The notes under the pieces were generated by a model. That model searched no databases, was not told where the DNA came from, and saw nothing but the letters and a program-made list of their open reading frames with translations. Shown one piece after another: positions 31,000 through 44,400 of a stretch of 64,000 nt of DNA. The position numbers were made by a program, and so were the translations under genes. The DNA comes from Amblyomma americanum (lineage: Eukaryota; Arthropoda; Arachnida; Ixodida; Ixodidae). The stretch covers positions 132,395,967 through 132,459,966 of the forward strand of contig NC_135505.1 in assembly GCF_052857255.1 (NCBI RefSeq). The letters run 5' to 3'. Position 1 is the stretch's first letter; every line of letters starts with the position of its first letter.

Positions 31000-31575
31000 A
31001 TCCGCTCTTTGCACTCAGCTGCCTTACGACGAAACGACTGCCCTTCGGAACGTAGTAAAAGCGCTTGGCTTTGTAACAGCATCTACATGCGCTAAGCACT
31101 GGCTGTACAACCGAATTTGGAATTATGAACAACAAGGCCAGCAGTACAATGAGATTATCTTAGCTTTTCAGACGCCATTCACTGAAGCAGGTTCGGTTTT
31201 CAGGCGAAACCAACCGACACGTGTACGTAGCACGCAACGGTATTTAAACCTTTAATTAATACTTAAATTGATTGTTTTTTTCTGTTGCATTTTCTTCTGT
31301 TTTCTTTCGGTTCAAAGCAAGGTAGTTAACAGGATGTTCGTATGGTTGATCCATCTGCGCTTTTTTTCTGTGATTGTCTCTGCTTTTGTGCAAGCTCTCC
31401 ACAAAGCTTAAGAATATGAGAATACTAATCAGCGTGTTCTTGGAGATCAATATAATATACCTAGTCGCGTTTCTAAGCTGTTTTTTTTTCTTTGAAGCTT
31501 TATAACTTGGAGTTCTTTTGCTGTAGAATAAAAAGCTCACGATAAGGAGAAAACCCAAAATTCCGTTCAAGCTTG
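31000..31575 (+). repeat. Dispersed duplication, copy 1
   Basis: Shares AAAAGCGCTTGGCTTTGTAA, AACCAACCGACACGTGTACG, GGGTAGTTA-like and AGCGTGTTCTT blocks in the same order with 34340-34912, at roughly three-quarters identity by eye. No coding frame is kept. Confidence 0.8.
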
Positions 31576-32959
31576 GTTGACTATTAGTTGTAAGAATGTT
31601 CTTAGGAATAGCGAGAAACTAGCTTTTGCAAGGCCTTCTAAGATTGTTTCTCCAGGAAGGATAAGTATTCTTTCTACCACCACATGACTTTCGCAACCAG
31701 AACAGCTTCTTGCCCTGCGTGCATTTCCCCCTCACAGTTTTATTTTTATGTCAAGCACAAAGATCAAATGTCATGTAGTACATGTGGAATAAAGCCGGAA
31801 TTAAGGCAAGAGAAAAACAAAAAACTTTTTTCTCGAGTATTCAACACACGCTCGCTGTTAGCCACCAGAAAAAAATATTGTGAAAACATCCGAGCGATAA
31901 CTAGACGTGGATACAGGTGAAAGAAACAAGACCTACACAAACGTCTCCCCCGTCATTTCTTTCATGCGTCTCTATTCCTGCGTCCCTATTTCCTGCGTCT
32001 CTAACTTCTTCCCAGCATGCAATACAAAACTAGAACGCTTCAAGCTCAACAAGTCAGTCCAATTCTTGAAGCTTACGTGACGTATTTGTTAGTTCACAAA
32101 TGTAAATGTGTTTAAAGACAAAGATGCCCTTTAACCATGAGCTGCCGTGGATAAAAAGTTAAAGGAACGATAACTGCGCCTAGTTGGTATAACAGCAGTT
32201 ATTTAGCATGCTCGTCAACTAATGTAAAAAAAAAGATGATAGTCGATAAAATCACACCGAGGGAGAATCCACCAGAGAAAAAGATATGTTTACCGATGAA
32301 AGCAAAGAACATACAAGTAAGAAATACAAAACATAACTACACAAAGGGCGTATGTAAGAATGGCCCTTTTAATTTCTCAATTGACTAAAAAGTTACAGAC
32401 TGGCTTTGTCGTTGTCGTTAAAAGTGTTCGCTTCTTCAGTGGCAAAAATTACTTCGATTACGGCAAAGCCTCAACGTCTCTATGCAATGAAGACTTTGTA
32501 GGCACTAAATTGAATAGAAAACTCTGTCATTTTATTTAGAGGATTGTGTAATGAATATAGTTCGTACAGTTGTCCGCACACCTGTCTAGAGTGCTCGGAC
32601 GGTGTGCTATGTTCGAATTTATGACAATCGCCGCTGCCTGGGGGATCACATATAACTTTAAAAGCCACGAGAAGTTAAACATGAATCATGGGAAAGTGTT
32701 TGCTTGATAAAGTCTTGTTGCGAGCTCTAGTCCACTCGTAAATGTTGTTAACGTACTCCCCGATGCACCGTTCGAGCGTTCTAGACAGGTATGTGGGCGA
32801 CTGTACAAACGTTCCAAATACATCGGTCTCGAGTGGGTTGAGAACGCCACTACTAAACAGACTTACATTAACAACCTTCTTTTCGAATGCCATAGCATTA
32901 CAGGTACCGTTCACAACAAAAGCTGGCCTCCATTCATCCATCCTTGTCACGAAAAAGCA
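31576..32959. other. Intergenic, nothing recognised
   Basis: About 1.4 kb, AT-rich. A short local repetition of CCTGCGTC-type units lies at 31965-32005. Confidence 0.4.
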
Positions 32960-33210
32960 GGCTGCCCACTGGGTTGTGGGCAGCATGCCCATAACCCAGT
33001 TTCCACAAACCGGGTTGTGGGCAGCCTGCCCATAACCCAGTTTCCACAAACTGGGATGTGGGCCGCCTGCACATAACCCTGTTTCCACAAACCGGGTTGT
33101 GGGCAGCCTGCCCATAACCCAGTTTCCATAGACCGGGTTGTAGGCAGCCTGCCCATAACCCAGTTTCCACAAACTTGGTTGTGGGCAGCCTGCCCATAAC
33201 ACAATTTCCA
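32960..33210. repeat. 41-bp minisatellite, about six units
   Basis: Period 41: GGGTTGTGGG recurs at 32971, 33012, 33094 and 33135 (with one diverged unit at 33053). Each unit holds GGCAGCCTGCCCATAACCCA and GTTTCCACAAAC. All three minus-strand frames stay open across it. Confidence 0.96.
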
Positions 33211-33214
33211 AAAA

Positions 33215-33480
33215 GTGCCCACCGTGGCAGGTGACAGAAATTAAGTCAAATAAAGTCAGGGCAATTGGAACCTGCTTAAAGTGACTATGCGCGTCAGCTC
33301 ATTGATCAAGAGATATACAGCCTACCGAATAACTGTCTGGGCATAAATGAGCCTTACGTGAGCTCTGAAAGAGAAACCTGGGTCTCACAAGTTACGCAGG
33401 TGGCTGCGGTTGAAACAGCCGCCTTAAGAGGCAGTGGCGCATTGCTTAACCGCTGCACTATTGCGACAGTAGTGGTATTA
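33215..33480 (+). repeat. Dispersed tRNA-like repeat (GTGGCAGGTG family), partial
   Basis: CCACCGTGGCAGGTGACAG at the start and GCAGTGGCGCATTGCTTAAC-like sequence near 33433 match the copies at 43120-43395 and 55675-55945. Confidence 0.6.
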
Positions 33481-34339
33481 GGGCTTAGCGGTCATATACT
33501 TTTTAGACCTGATGACAAGCCAGACATAACTATGACATAAACAGGCGATGTGATACAAAAATTGGCTGGCGGTTTAGCATTTATAAGCACGATACACTGG
33601 TCGAAGGCACCGTTTCTTTTTATGCGGACACCACCGCCACGTACCTGAAAGCGCGATTGAGGTGTCCGCTAACCCAGGGAGTCAGTTAAGCGAGTCGAAG
33701 TTTTTCACCGTGAATACCAATTTACCCAATGTACACCGGCGGTCAATGTTCCAGTGCCGAATTTTCGCAGCAGTGTTGTCAACGCCAACGCCAACGCGTA
33801 TTGTTCTATTGCCGTGTTTTTGCCACAACGTTGTCTGCACCAACGCATGGTGCGCATATCTCTTTGTCACTACTGCCGCATAGCTCAAAGCTCGAATATT
33901 AGTTTTATAATAGCATTAGTTGATTAAGAAGACGATTTCCAATCCACAGCGCGAGAGTGTGTTGCATTTTAACACGAGGTGTGATCGGCTGCGGCAATAG
34001 CCTATAGTGCCCTCTTGCAGTGGTCAGCGGAGCTGCCCTGTCAGCGCAGCCGCGGATTCGAATTCAAGTCGTGGAAATATGTATTTATTCATGGTTTGCC
34101 CAAGGCCACCCTCAAACTCAAACCTTACACAAACTGGTGAGCTCTTTTAACCTTGTGAAGTAGTGTTTTCGCACTAAAAGAAAACGCAGCTCATGGACAG
34201 CTCATGGTGGGGACGATGCCATATGCACAATTCATATTTTGATTTTTTTTTGCAGCAGAAAGGGATAGCCAGTGACAGTTTTCTTACAGTGTTACGTTTT
34301 CTAAACGGGGGCAATGGGTGGCCGAACCGTTCTCCCTAC
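33481..34339. other. Intergenic with a fragment shared with 36580-36650
   Basis: CCGCCACGTACCTGAAAGCG (near 33632) resembles CGCCACGTATACATGAAAGC near 36603; a GCCAACGCCAACGC run is at 33783. This suggests an uncharacterised interspersed repeat. No gene is seen. Confidence 0.45.
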
Positions 34340-34912
34340 AATTCCCCTCTTGCATACAGCTGTCTCACAAGGGAACGAGTGCCCTTCGTAACACACTAAA
34401 AGCGCTTGGCTTTGTAATGCAGTCACATGTGCTACGCCATTGCTGAGTAAGGGTGGTTGAATATATTATGAGCAACGAGGCCAGGTGTGCGGTGATGTCA
34501 GCTTACCTTTTATGAGGCCATTCGCTGTGGCAGCTTCGGTTTGCAGAGAGAACCAACCGACACGTGTACGTCTCAGTCAGCCATATTAACGATATCTAAC
34601 CTAAATGAATTTTGCTTTCTTCATATTGCATTCTCTTCGGTTCTCTCTCGATCCAGAGCAGGGTAGTTATCAGAATACTCGTATGGTTGGCCAATCGGCG
34701 CTTCTTTTCTTTGATAGTCTCAGCTTTCGTGGCAGCTTTCTGCAATGCTTAACATACAAGAATACTAATTAGCGTGTTCTTACAGATGAATACAATATAC
34801 CTATTCCAGTTTTCAGTTGGTGTTCCTTGCTCTGAGGTAGGCTTACTCAAAGTTGTTTTACTGAGAAAGGGAAGCTTAAGCTAAGAAGAAAATTGAAGAT
34901 TGGTTCGAATGC
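34340..34912 (+). repeat. Dispersed duplication, copy 2
   Basis: Partner of 31000-31575, same orientation, about 3.3 kb apart. Confidence 0.8.
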
Positions 34913-34984
34913 CGCCTCGGCTAACGAGGTGGCCCGTGATCCTCATTTCCTTCGTAATGAAATGAAATTTTTTTCTATTGAGCA

Positions 34985-35118
34985 CCCGCCGCGGTGGCTC
35001 AGTGGTTAGGGCGCTCGGCTGCTGACCCGGGGTTCCCGGGTCCGAACCCGACCGTGGCGGCTGCGTTTGTATGGAGGCAAAACGCTAAGGCGCCCGTGTG
35101 CTGTGCGATGTCAGTGCA
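34985..35118 (+). mobile_element. SINE head and core, 3'-truncated
   Basis: CCGCCGCGGTGGCTCAGTGG, tRNA B box GGTCCGAACCC, and TGTGCGATGTCAGTGCA, then an abrupt change to unrelated sequence. Confidence 0.9.
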
Positions 35119-35943
35119 CTAACCATTCACAGTCTAGGTTATTTTCCTGCTAATTCCTCTCAATCCACCTTAAACTTTCATTAATCCACTTTAATTCAAT
35201 TTCAGCGGTGGCCCTACTTCAAAATTTTAAGGGTCTTCATGGAATTTTGGGGCATTGGCACACCTTAAAATCATACCGCATTTTCTTCTTTAAAAATGTG
35301 GTTAAGAAAGTACCCACGTTTTTTTCTACACTCTAAGACGCCTAAAAATAGTGATCCTCTCAGGCGTCCATTTCGAGCCCGACATAGTTCTCTAAAAAAT
35401 GCAATGCAATAAACCAGTCACTGGCTGCGTGTACATGTATTCTCATTCGTAGCGCCTCACGCTGCGCGTTGTTTATCGTGTCGTCGTCACTTTTCATCTG
35501 TTCCTTCGCTGCAGCGAGTGTTTTCCAAGGTCGCTAAAAAATTGTTTTTTTTAGGAAATGAAAGCCGCGCTAGACCGCGATATGTAGCGCGAGGTTACAC
35601 CACCTACTCTTTTTAGAGGGCGCTCGTAATCTCCGTCGTCACTAGAAAAAGCGGCGGAAGTGCCGGAGTGCACCGTAACTTACTATTAAAAGCTCAGGAT
35701 AGAAAATTGCCTAATGGGCGAGTGTGTTTAACACCTTGTTTAGGCTGCCCTATAGAATGCGCAACGCCTTTTCTATAATAAATTTCCAGCTTAACGATAG
35801 ATATTTTTTTTTTCCTGCAGATAAGCATGGGATGGAAAGTTTCGGTTCGATTCGGATAAGTTCGCCCTTAGGTTGGCCTTCAGGTTCAGTCGACGTTAGC
35901 CTTTAAAGCCGAGAACGGAAAATAAGAGGATTTAGTGTTTACC
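35119..35943. other. Intergenic, nothing recognised
   Basis: About 825 bases with no supported feature. Confidence 0.4.
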
Positions 35944-36212
35944 AGCCGCGGTGGCTCAGTGGTTAGGGTGCTCGACTACTGATACTGAGTACCCGACAGC
36001 GGCGACCGAGTATCGATGGATGCGATCCGCAAAGGCGCTCGTGTGCTGTGCGATGTCAGTACACGTTAAAGATCCCCAAGTGGTCGAAATTATTCCGGAG
36101 ACCTCCACTGCAGCACCTCTTTCACTCCCTCATTTACCCCTTCTCTTACGGCGCGGTTCGGGTGTCCGGCGATATGCGAGACATACTGCGCATTTTCCTT
36201 TCCCCAATAATT
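35944..36212 (+). mobile_element. SINE (pyrimidine-tailed type)
   Basis: Head CCGCGGTGGCTCAGTGGTTA, core TGCTGTGCGATGTCAGTACA, TTCACTCCCTCATTTACCCC, GGTGTCCGGCGATATGCGAG. A short deletion in the B-box half of the head. Confidence 0.9.
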
Positions 36213-36764
36213 AATGTAGATTAGCTCAGCTAATCCAGGATATACAAAGTGAAGATGGCAGCGTTCACTGTGTTCATTGGCATTGGCGTTGACAATGTTC
36301 TAGACGGCGATGGCTTTGAGCAAAGGAAGGGCGCATAACTGGCTCCCTGGATATGCGGGCGCCTCGTTCGTGCTTTGATACATATGGCGATGGTGAGAGA
36401 GAGATGTGGCCTGAATGCATTAGCGCTGACAGCGTTGTGGCTGACATGCGGCACTGCAGCAATAGCTAGACCGAAGCGTTCATTTGGTGATCAATCTCGC
36501 GATCAACCATTAACTGCACGCAACCTCCCAGGGTGGCAGGGAGGGCGCGCTGCCTATCCAGTGTGCGGAACGCAATCAAAGCAGGCTTTTGCAGTTGGAC
36601 GCCAACGCCACGTATACATGAAAGCGAGATTGCGGTCTCCACTGACGCACGGAACCGGTTGTGCGCCTTTCTTTTCGTGAAAATGAACGGCCTTTTCAAA
36701 GTTGTCAGCGGCAATGAACTCTATAAACGCCGTCGGCTCACTTGTTTTGTTTGGCTTTTGAGGA
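36213..36764. other. Interspersed repeat fragment, no gene
   Basis: The 36590-36660 part resembles 33620-33665. The open stretch of 101 codons at 36375-36680 shows no family signature and is not called. Confidence 0.4.
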
Positions 36765-36970
<206 letters not shown>

Positions 36971-37264
36971 GGTTTTTGGGGAAGGAAATGGCGCAGTATG
37001 TTTCATATATCGTTGGACACCCGAACCGTGCCGTAAGGGAAGGGATAAAGGATTGAGTGGAAGAAGAAAGGAAGAGGAGGTGCCGTAGTGGAGGGCTCCG
37101 GAATAATGTCGACCACCTGGGGATCTTTAACGTGCACTGACATCGCACAGCACACGGGCGCCTTAGCGTTTTTCCTCCATAAAAACGCAGCCGCCGCGGT
37201 CGGGTTCGAACCCGCGAACTCCGGATCAGTAGTCGAGCGCCCTAACCACTGAGCCACCGCGGCA
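36971..37264 (-). mobile_element. SINE (pyrimidine-tailed type), full length, minus
   Basis: GGAAGGAAATGGCGCAGTAT, CCGTAAGGGAAGGGATAAAG, GGGCTCCGGAATAATGTCGA, GGGTTCGAACCCGC and CACTGAGCCACCGCGGCAG. Confidence 0.93.
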
Positions 37265-38310
37265 GGGAAAGAAAAAGAAGGTGCAGGCAGGACAGCACGA
37301 CCAAGTAGCCAGAAGCGGCCGCAGCGGTTCGCGAAGGCTGGGATTCGATGCTATCTGCTATTCGCTGGATTGTTCTTTTATATAAAGCGTTTGAACGTAC
37401 GAATAGCTCTCAAAGTGGCCAGGCTCAGCGGTGCTCTGGAATAGGGGCGCCGACCACTCAAGACGACGGAGACTTCAGTAAAACATGAAGTCATCTGTTA
37501 GCCGCTGAAAGCTGTAAATAGAGCAATAAAGTTTTTCCATTCCATTCGCATACGTCGCTAGGTGGGGTCTAGCGGCCTTAAACAATGAACTCGAGACTAC
37601 TGACCGCGAAGAATGCTAGGAGAAAGAGCAAGAAACTTTCTTAGAGCCTGTCGTTGCGGCTTATTTTATAGGACATTCGGGAGCTTAGACAAAGAACATG
37701 GGACTCGATTTTGACCATACGGTCTCATTTCGACGGCTACGGAATGGAAAACCACCCGTGTTCTGTGCGATGTTAGCGGACATTAGAAAACCGCAACTAT
37801 CCAATGCGGAGTCTCTCCTGACCATGCGAAGGTTAGTGGCGTTTAACCTCATATACCACATCACACCTAATCTGAACCTCGGAGGTCATAAGATCATATA
37901 GTGGCATGTGCTTTGTTTAAGTGAATGCGATATGTTCACAGCACTATTGCCACATATGGAGACTGCGATCACATTCACTCCCTCCATTTGCTCCGCGTAA
38001 CAAAATATAAAAGAAAAAAGAGACTTTGCGAATGTTCTATTACCATCCCACTGCAGGTGAACACCTGTTTTAATCTGAACACTGCAAAGTTGACTTCGAT
38101 ATGCGCAGTGCACCGGATGCGATGCGCACTTGCTTGCACAACACCTAACGAACCCATCTTTCGCTCGATCTCTGGTGAGCTTCACTAGCGCATGTGGCGT
38201 AACGGATGCACGTGTGGCGAAGGTACAGCAACAGCGTCGAAGCCCTCTTGTTTGCGCGTTTCAAGAGTGAAGGCGTTTAACTCTGCCATTTGTATGAGCC
38301 ACATGATTTG
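37265..38310. other. ML4 upstream region with an old SINE core
   Basis: 37755-37870 keeps CGTGTTCTGTGCGATGTTAG and a faint tail, a very diverged plus-strand SINE. Otherwise nothing is recognised before the ML4 promoter. Confidence 0.45.
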
Positions 38311-38311
38311 C

Positions 38312-38319
38312 GAATAAAA
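38312..38319 (+). promoter_or_regulatory. TATA-like box of ML4
   Basis: GAATAAAA 84 bp before the ML4 ATG, the same relative place as in ML3 and ML5. Confidence 0.5.
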
Positions 38320-38395
38320 AGAGGGGGACGCAAGAGCTAGCACCCAAGACGAGCCTAACGTGTGGAGCGCTGCAGGCAGAGCATCAATTTGAGCC

Positions 38396-38483
38396 ATGAT
38401 TTCTGGAGTGCTTTTTTTTGCTGTCGCCGGCTGCTCACTGGTTGCAGGCTCCGTGCAGACACCGGAGCTAAACTCTTGTTCGA
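38396..38483 (+). CDS. ML4 exon 1 (signal peptide)
   Basis: ATG preceded by GAGCC as in ML3; 29 codons plus one base, gtgagt donor at 38484. Confidence 0.9.
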
Positions 38484-41400
38484 GTGAGTATTGTTTAGAC
38501 CTAATTCTAAAAAAATCGACTTCGATTTTTATCATAGAGCTAGTTTTCTAGCGTGAGCATTAACCAGCATATATATCACAGAAATTGACAGCACAAAAAC
38601 TTTTGAATTACTGCAGGCTTTCCGAAGTAAGGCAAGTTTGATTTAAAATCAGTACAGAACAGTCAATGAGGACATGAGCGATTTGATGGGCTGGTTGGAT
38701 TGCTTGGCCAAAACGCAGCACAAGAGACAAGGGTGTAGGAAAGAAAGATACAGCGTTATGTCTGTGTGGTTCTTTTTTGGGCGACCTTGCATTTTTCGCT
38801 GGGGTGCTACACTGAAACACTCAACAACCACATTAATACATATTTTCGGCCCCAAATTGATAATACTTTCCAGGAACTGCGGGGGGGGGGGGGGGGGGGG
38901 GATGGGGGGGGGAGGGGTGAAGGGTGTTCTTAAGAAAAAATCAGAAAATAGGCTTTTTAGCCGGAATCTGGCAGTAACAAAAGCGAACGGTACAACCTTT
39001 AATTACAGATAGCACTAATATTCAGGGCTGAAAATTGAGCTCTGAATCAATGATTTCATCAAAACTATTTGAAAGAATGTGCTCATTTCTTTGATTTAAT
39101 TTAAAACCCTGTTTCAATGAAATATCTGAAGGGTACTTTGAACATTATTGAAGGATTAACGGCGGAATTCGTTTTTTTTTATTCTGGGAACCAAAGCGTC
39201 AACTTTCTTATAGCAGTGATCTATGCCTGTTTACAGCAGCCGTATTGAATTTAATGGGACCAACTCCTTGTTTTAATATTGTACCGATTTTTCCCTCTAC
39301 AACGCAGGTACTGAAGAAATAGACATAAGCGACCTCACCATTTCCGGCGCCAAAATTGGGGAAAAATTCACGCTGAACTTTACACTGGAGGTTTCGCAGG
39401 AGCTTGACTCGGATCCAAAACTTGAAATTACAATCACCAGAGAGGATGGAAACAAGGTTCCTTGCTTCGGCACCATCGGATCATGGTACAGATGTCTTTC
39501 GACGTACTGTTACTAACTGTCACATCGTCGCGATTTACCCGGAGTGAATGCCTTTCCGTTTAATTATAAATGACCCCGCAAAGCGTCCGCCGCGTGAATT
39601 CGATACACTGTCTATACCTGAACAGTGCGTGAATAACCTTATTGTACGCCGTCTTCGAATACGTGTCTCTGCGCATTCTTAATCCACAAAAAACCACAGG
39701 GAATGTGTTCTTCTCACTGTACAGACGGTGGTTCTATGGAGAAAAGGGAGGAAAACATAAAAATTGGAACACTTAAGCTCCTCCTCAAGAGTATGACGCA
39801 ACAGCATAATGTTTTGACCCCCCTATCGTATGCAGAAGGTCAAGCTCTACTATACATTCCAGATCGCTGGGGGTTCTCATACATCCCCCCTCCCCTCCCC
39901 CCCCCCCCCTGGCGCAGTGGTGCAGCTCCTAAGCTATGCGCCACTGTCCTGCGATGGCAGGTGCTCTGAGCGGTGCGCCTTGCATAGCCCAAGTTGCTCT
40001 TGAAAAGCGACCAATCATTAATTGAAATGTCCCCCGCCACGGCGGGCAGTTGGCTCACTATTCGGTGGGCATGTTGTGATGACGACTGAACGTCACGCGA
40101 CCTTGGTGACCCTCCTAGCTCCTAAGTTCCCCTCTGGGGACCACATGTGTGATTTTTCGCTCACAAAGCCGACGCCGAATTTTCTGGGGAACGGAGCCTT
40201 TAACGCTAGCTTGTTAAGAAGAAGACTGACAAAAGGAACGGGGGATAATTTTAGTGGGGTAAGGCCAAATGCGAATTAGGTGAGCTTGCACTTCGGTTTT
40301 CATTTTGGTATTGGTTGTGTTCCGTATCCATTGCGCACGTATGCAAGTTGGTCAAGATGGCGACATTCCAAACAGCGCAGGATATTATGGCAGTTAAACA
40401 CCCGGGATGTTCGACTGCGGCGATAATGTAGGGATCTAATGTGGTGGACAGAGAAGTTCGTTTGTTCGTATCACCCTGGGTTCGAAACCTAATCACGGTC
40501 ATAGAGTGTTTTGCTACAAAGTGTTTTGCATAGTTGACCTTAAAGCGTGCTGACAGGTTGCCATATGCCCACCCTGGCAGCTCGGCCAACTGCAAGAGGT
40601 TTCGGACAAACAAACATTAGCGAAATCTGAGATTGGGGGTTTTAGCTCTACCGCCTTAAAATAAATTCAGTTCTCCCCGTGCAGATCGAGTTGCAAATAT
40701 CTCGGTACCAACCAGGGACGTCGAGAGACCGGAAGCGGGTAGAGGGGGCGAGGGAACATACGCGGGTTAACGACATCTAAGTCGAAATCAAGAGAAAGAA
40801 ATGGGCTTGGGCAGGGCATGTAATGCGAAGGCAAGGTAACCGCTGATCCTTAAGGGTAACGGAGTGGACTCCAAGAGAAGGCATGCATAGTGGGGGGCGG
40901 CAGAAACTTACGTGGGCGCCTGAGGTGTGGGGATAAAATGGCAGCAGCTTGCAATTGACAGGCTTAATTAGAAAGGCATGGAAGAGGGATCATCCCAGCA
41001 ATGAACTTAGTCGGGCTGATGATGATTATGTTTACATTTTACAAGATACTGCCAAGATGATGATGATTATGAAAGGACACACATTGCGTCTGCAGCCTGC
41101 ATGATGCTGAAACCTGCTTCTGAAAAAGTGCTAGTGTGAAGGCTTTATGAATACCGTAAACTTGCTTTTACTGCTGCAGGCTTTAGGCCTAGGCAGCTAT
41201 GGTGCTTCAAAGGGTAAGAAAGAGAGTAAAAATATTGTAGTGCCCTGAAAAAATTCAAGACTCTTGATAAACCATTGTATCTGCACCGCCTGGTTCCACA
41301 AATGCGATGTTATTGACTGGATTTTTTTAAGGCGATAGCGTTAAGGACCCCTCTCTGCGGAAAATCCGTCGTGGCAGTCTTAATCAGCGGCTTGAGCGAA

Positions 41401-44400
41401 TATCCCCGGAGAAGCAAGTAGGCGGGACATCCAGGCCATATGACTTTGTGACGTCATCACAACCTGCCCATCAGATACTGCGAGAGGTTGCCTGGGAGGA
41501 GCCACCGGGGTCACATAAGCGCAGCACCTGCCACCACATCTCGTGCCTCAAGCCTATGCAGGGGCAACGACGCATGGCTTAACCACTGCTCCTATCTATG
41601 AATGTAAAATAGATAATGACCAATTCCACATATGTGGGCATCAACCCAGCAACCTAATGCGTCTTACCCTAAAGGCGGATCTTAAGTGTCCTCTTCACCT
41701 TTTTAGTTATTGGTGCGAATAAACTGCGAAACATTTTTTTTAAAGCACAGGTATCGATATGATTTCCTTTGTTTAGTTCCTACCGGCTCTGCGAAGGCGA
41801 GTCCAGTATTGAAGAGCGTTTGGGCCAGCTATGGGACAACAAGTGCCCCGTACCGGAAATTACGGCTCCAGTGACGGTCGGCTCCACCTTGTCCCCGATT
41901 GTAGAGTTTGCAATTGGAGTAAGTAGCTGGACAATTTTCTTTTTTTTATCAAAACTGAGTGGGGTACCTGTACATAAATAGCTGTCTTTTCAGATAGGCC
42001 TGAATGCAGGGGGTATTAATATTGGGTGCTGCCGCTTCAACATGCATTATTTAATCATATACACAGGTGGGTTTTTGACTGAACGCTCTCGTCAAAATAT
42101 CATAGAGCTGTTGCTTTATACACAGCGAACAATAATTTTTTTATGGTATTATCCAATTAGATCAGCTCTGCTCTTAACACTCTTACCTCCCCAACGCCCG
42201 GTCTGCCGGTGTTCCTTCACTCTAGGTCAGGTCCATCGCGTCAGTACATTTTTGTCCGTCCGTTATTCTCAAGGGCAGAGCACAGGGAGTGTGAACGAGT
42301 ACTATAAGATTTTATTTCATGCAAAAAATATGCCTTTCGCACTAACTTCCCAAACGCCCGACCTAACAGGGCCAACCTCTCAAGGTCTGGTCTCCTGTGT
42401 CCGCACATTTTTGTCCATCCGTTGACTCATGGGCACGCACGGTGACTGTCGATGAGCATTCCGGAGATTTATTGCACGCGAGGAGTTATGAGCTCAAAAA
42501 TAACTTCCCCGGGGCCCGGTGTACCGGGGCTGATCTTTCAAGTTGTAATCTTTGAGTCCGTTGATTCATGTGTAATGCCAGGAGCCTGTGGACGAGTACA
42601 GTTGCGTTTAAACACGTGCGAAAAATGTTATTAACACTAATTTGCCCTGGGCCTTGTCTATGTGGTCGATTTCTGTAGTTCTGGTCTCCGGTGTCCGCAC
42701 ATTGTTGTCCATTTATTTGAGTGTATTTGACAAGTATTTGAGTGTTTCAATTGATACGACGAATTCAACGTTTAAAAATTGTAACTTGTGCTGATGGCCA
42801 AAATCTCTACTTCTTGTCTCCTGTGTCCATTCAGTTCTGGCTGTTCGTTTCCTAATATGCACAACACGGGGTCTGTGGACGAGTGCTCTCAAATTTATTG
42901 CATGTAAAAAATTGTAATCATCCTACTTATTTCTTGAGGGCTCTGTCTGCAAATCAAATCTCTAGTTATGGTCTCCTGTGTCCACCCACCTTAATGCGCT
43001 AGAGATAAGGGTCCCGTATCGCAGTAAAGCCGACGTCGCTGTCGACGCCGTTAGCCGTAAAAGAAAACTGCAAAAAACTTAGAGAAGCAAGTCTTAGCAT
43101 CACAGCCTACCAACTGTTCACCGTGGCAGGTGGCAGTTAAATTAATGATCGGTTGGGAGAGGTTTGCTCGGGAAGAAGAACGTGGATCTCACAATGTGCA
43201 CCCCCCCCCCCACCCCCCCGCTGGCAGCACCTGGCATCGCAGGGCAGTGGGGCATCGGTTAACCACTGTACCACAGCGCCAGGAGTCGTGTGAGGACTAC
43301 CAGCGATCTATGAATGTAAAGAAGAAAATGACCAATTCCGCCTATATGATCATTAGTCCATAAACGCTATCGCGTCATACCATTAACGCGGAACTTAACT
43401 ATCACCTCAAGCTTTTGTTCGCCCGTCCACTCATGTTCACACCCCTGCGTCCATGGACTAGAATTCTTGGTTATTAAGCATGAAAGTAACAATCCCTTTG
43501 GCATTCTTACATTCCCGGCACTCGGTCTGCCGGTGTCGGACCTCTCCAAGTGCGGTCTACACTATATGCGGATTTTTGTTTGTCCGTCTGTTTACTGAGG
43601 TCAACACGTGCACTTGGGCTAAAGATGCACCGTCCCTATACATGGTCCTGAGTGGAAACCCTCCCTATCAATATAGGTCACAAGCTCGCCTGAACCAGGC
43701 AGGACTACCGACATGTTTACAAGCGTAGAGGATAGCCTCGAGGAATATATGTTCAGTGATGGGTGACTTGTTAAATCAAGCTGCACAGGAAAGTACCTGC
43801 AGCTAGAACTAATACTATACTCCCTATAAGTAATAGGGTAATCCACACGCAACAAAAAGCTTGCGAATCTTCGTTGAGCCTTGTAACCAAGAACACTTTT
43901 CGGCAATCTTTAATGCTAAGGGCAGAAAATAAGAAGCTCATATTTTCCAGTCCTGCGTATGGAATACCTGCTGCAATTACTTGAGCACAAATTTTCCTCC
44001 GTAGCCCGATGATATCAACCCCTGAAATTTGACTGAAAGGAACAGCGTACACACCAACCAGCTAACCAACTAGCCCGAATCAGTATCCGTGTGGACTAAA
44101 CTTGGTTCGCCCGGTTTCACCTGGGAAAAAATTAGCGAGTAAAATAGCTTTTCTTTTCTACTCGAAAACCAGTGTAAGTGCACCCTCCCCTCGCACTCGG
44201 GAATCCAAGACGCTGCTGAAGTAAAGCTTCCAGCGCAAGCGAAATGCCTGTACCCTCTATCCTGCGCTCCATCCACCGACGCAAAATTTCACCTTCTAGA
44301 AGCACCATCCACTGCCTACCCACCCAACTGTACCCTATAAAGGTGCCTTTTCCAACCAACCACCTACTTCCACCCTGGACAAGAGGGCGAAATCGAATCC

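Larger units (their letters stand above)
39486..41776 (+). other. ML4 intron 2
   Basis: 2.3 kb with a C-rich run at 39882-39910, a diverged tRNA-like repeat around 39915-40130, a LINE 3' remnant (40740-41025) and part of a dispersed repeat (41335-41690). No additional exon. Confidence 0.55.

Noticed and set aside
32960..33210. CRISPR-like appearance of evenly spaced repeats
   Set aside because: Units are contiguous with no unique spacers, there is no cas gene, and the genome is eukaryotic. It is a minisatellite.
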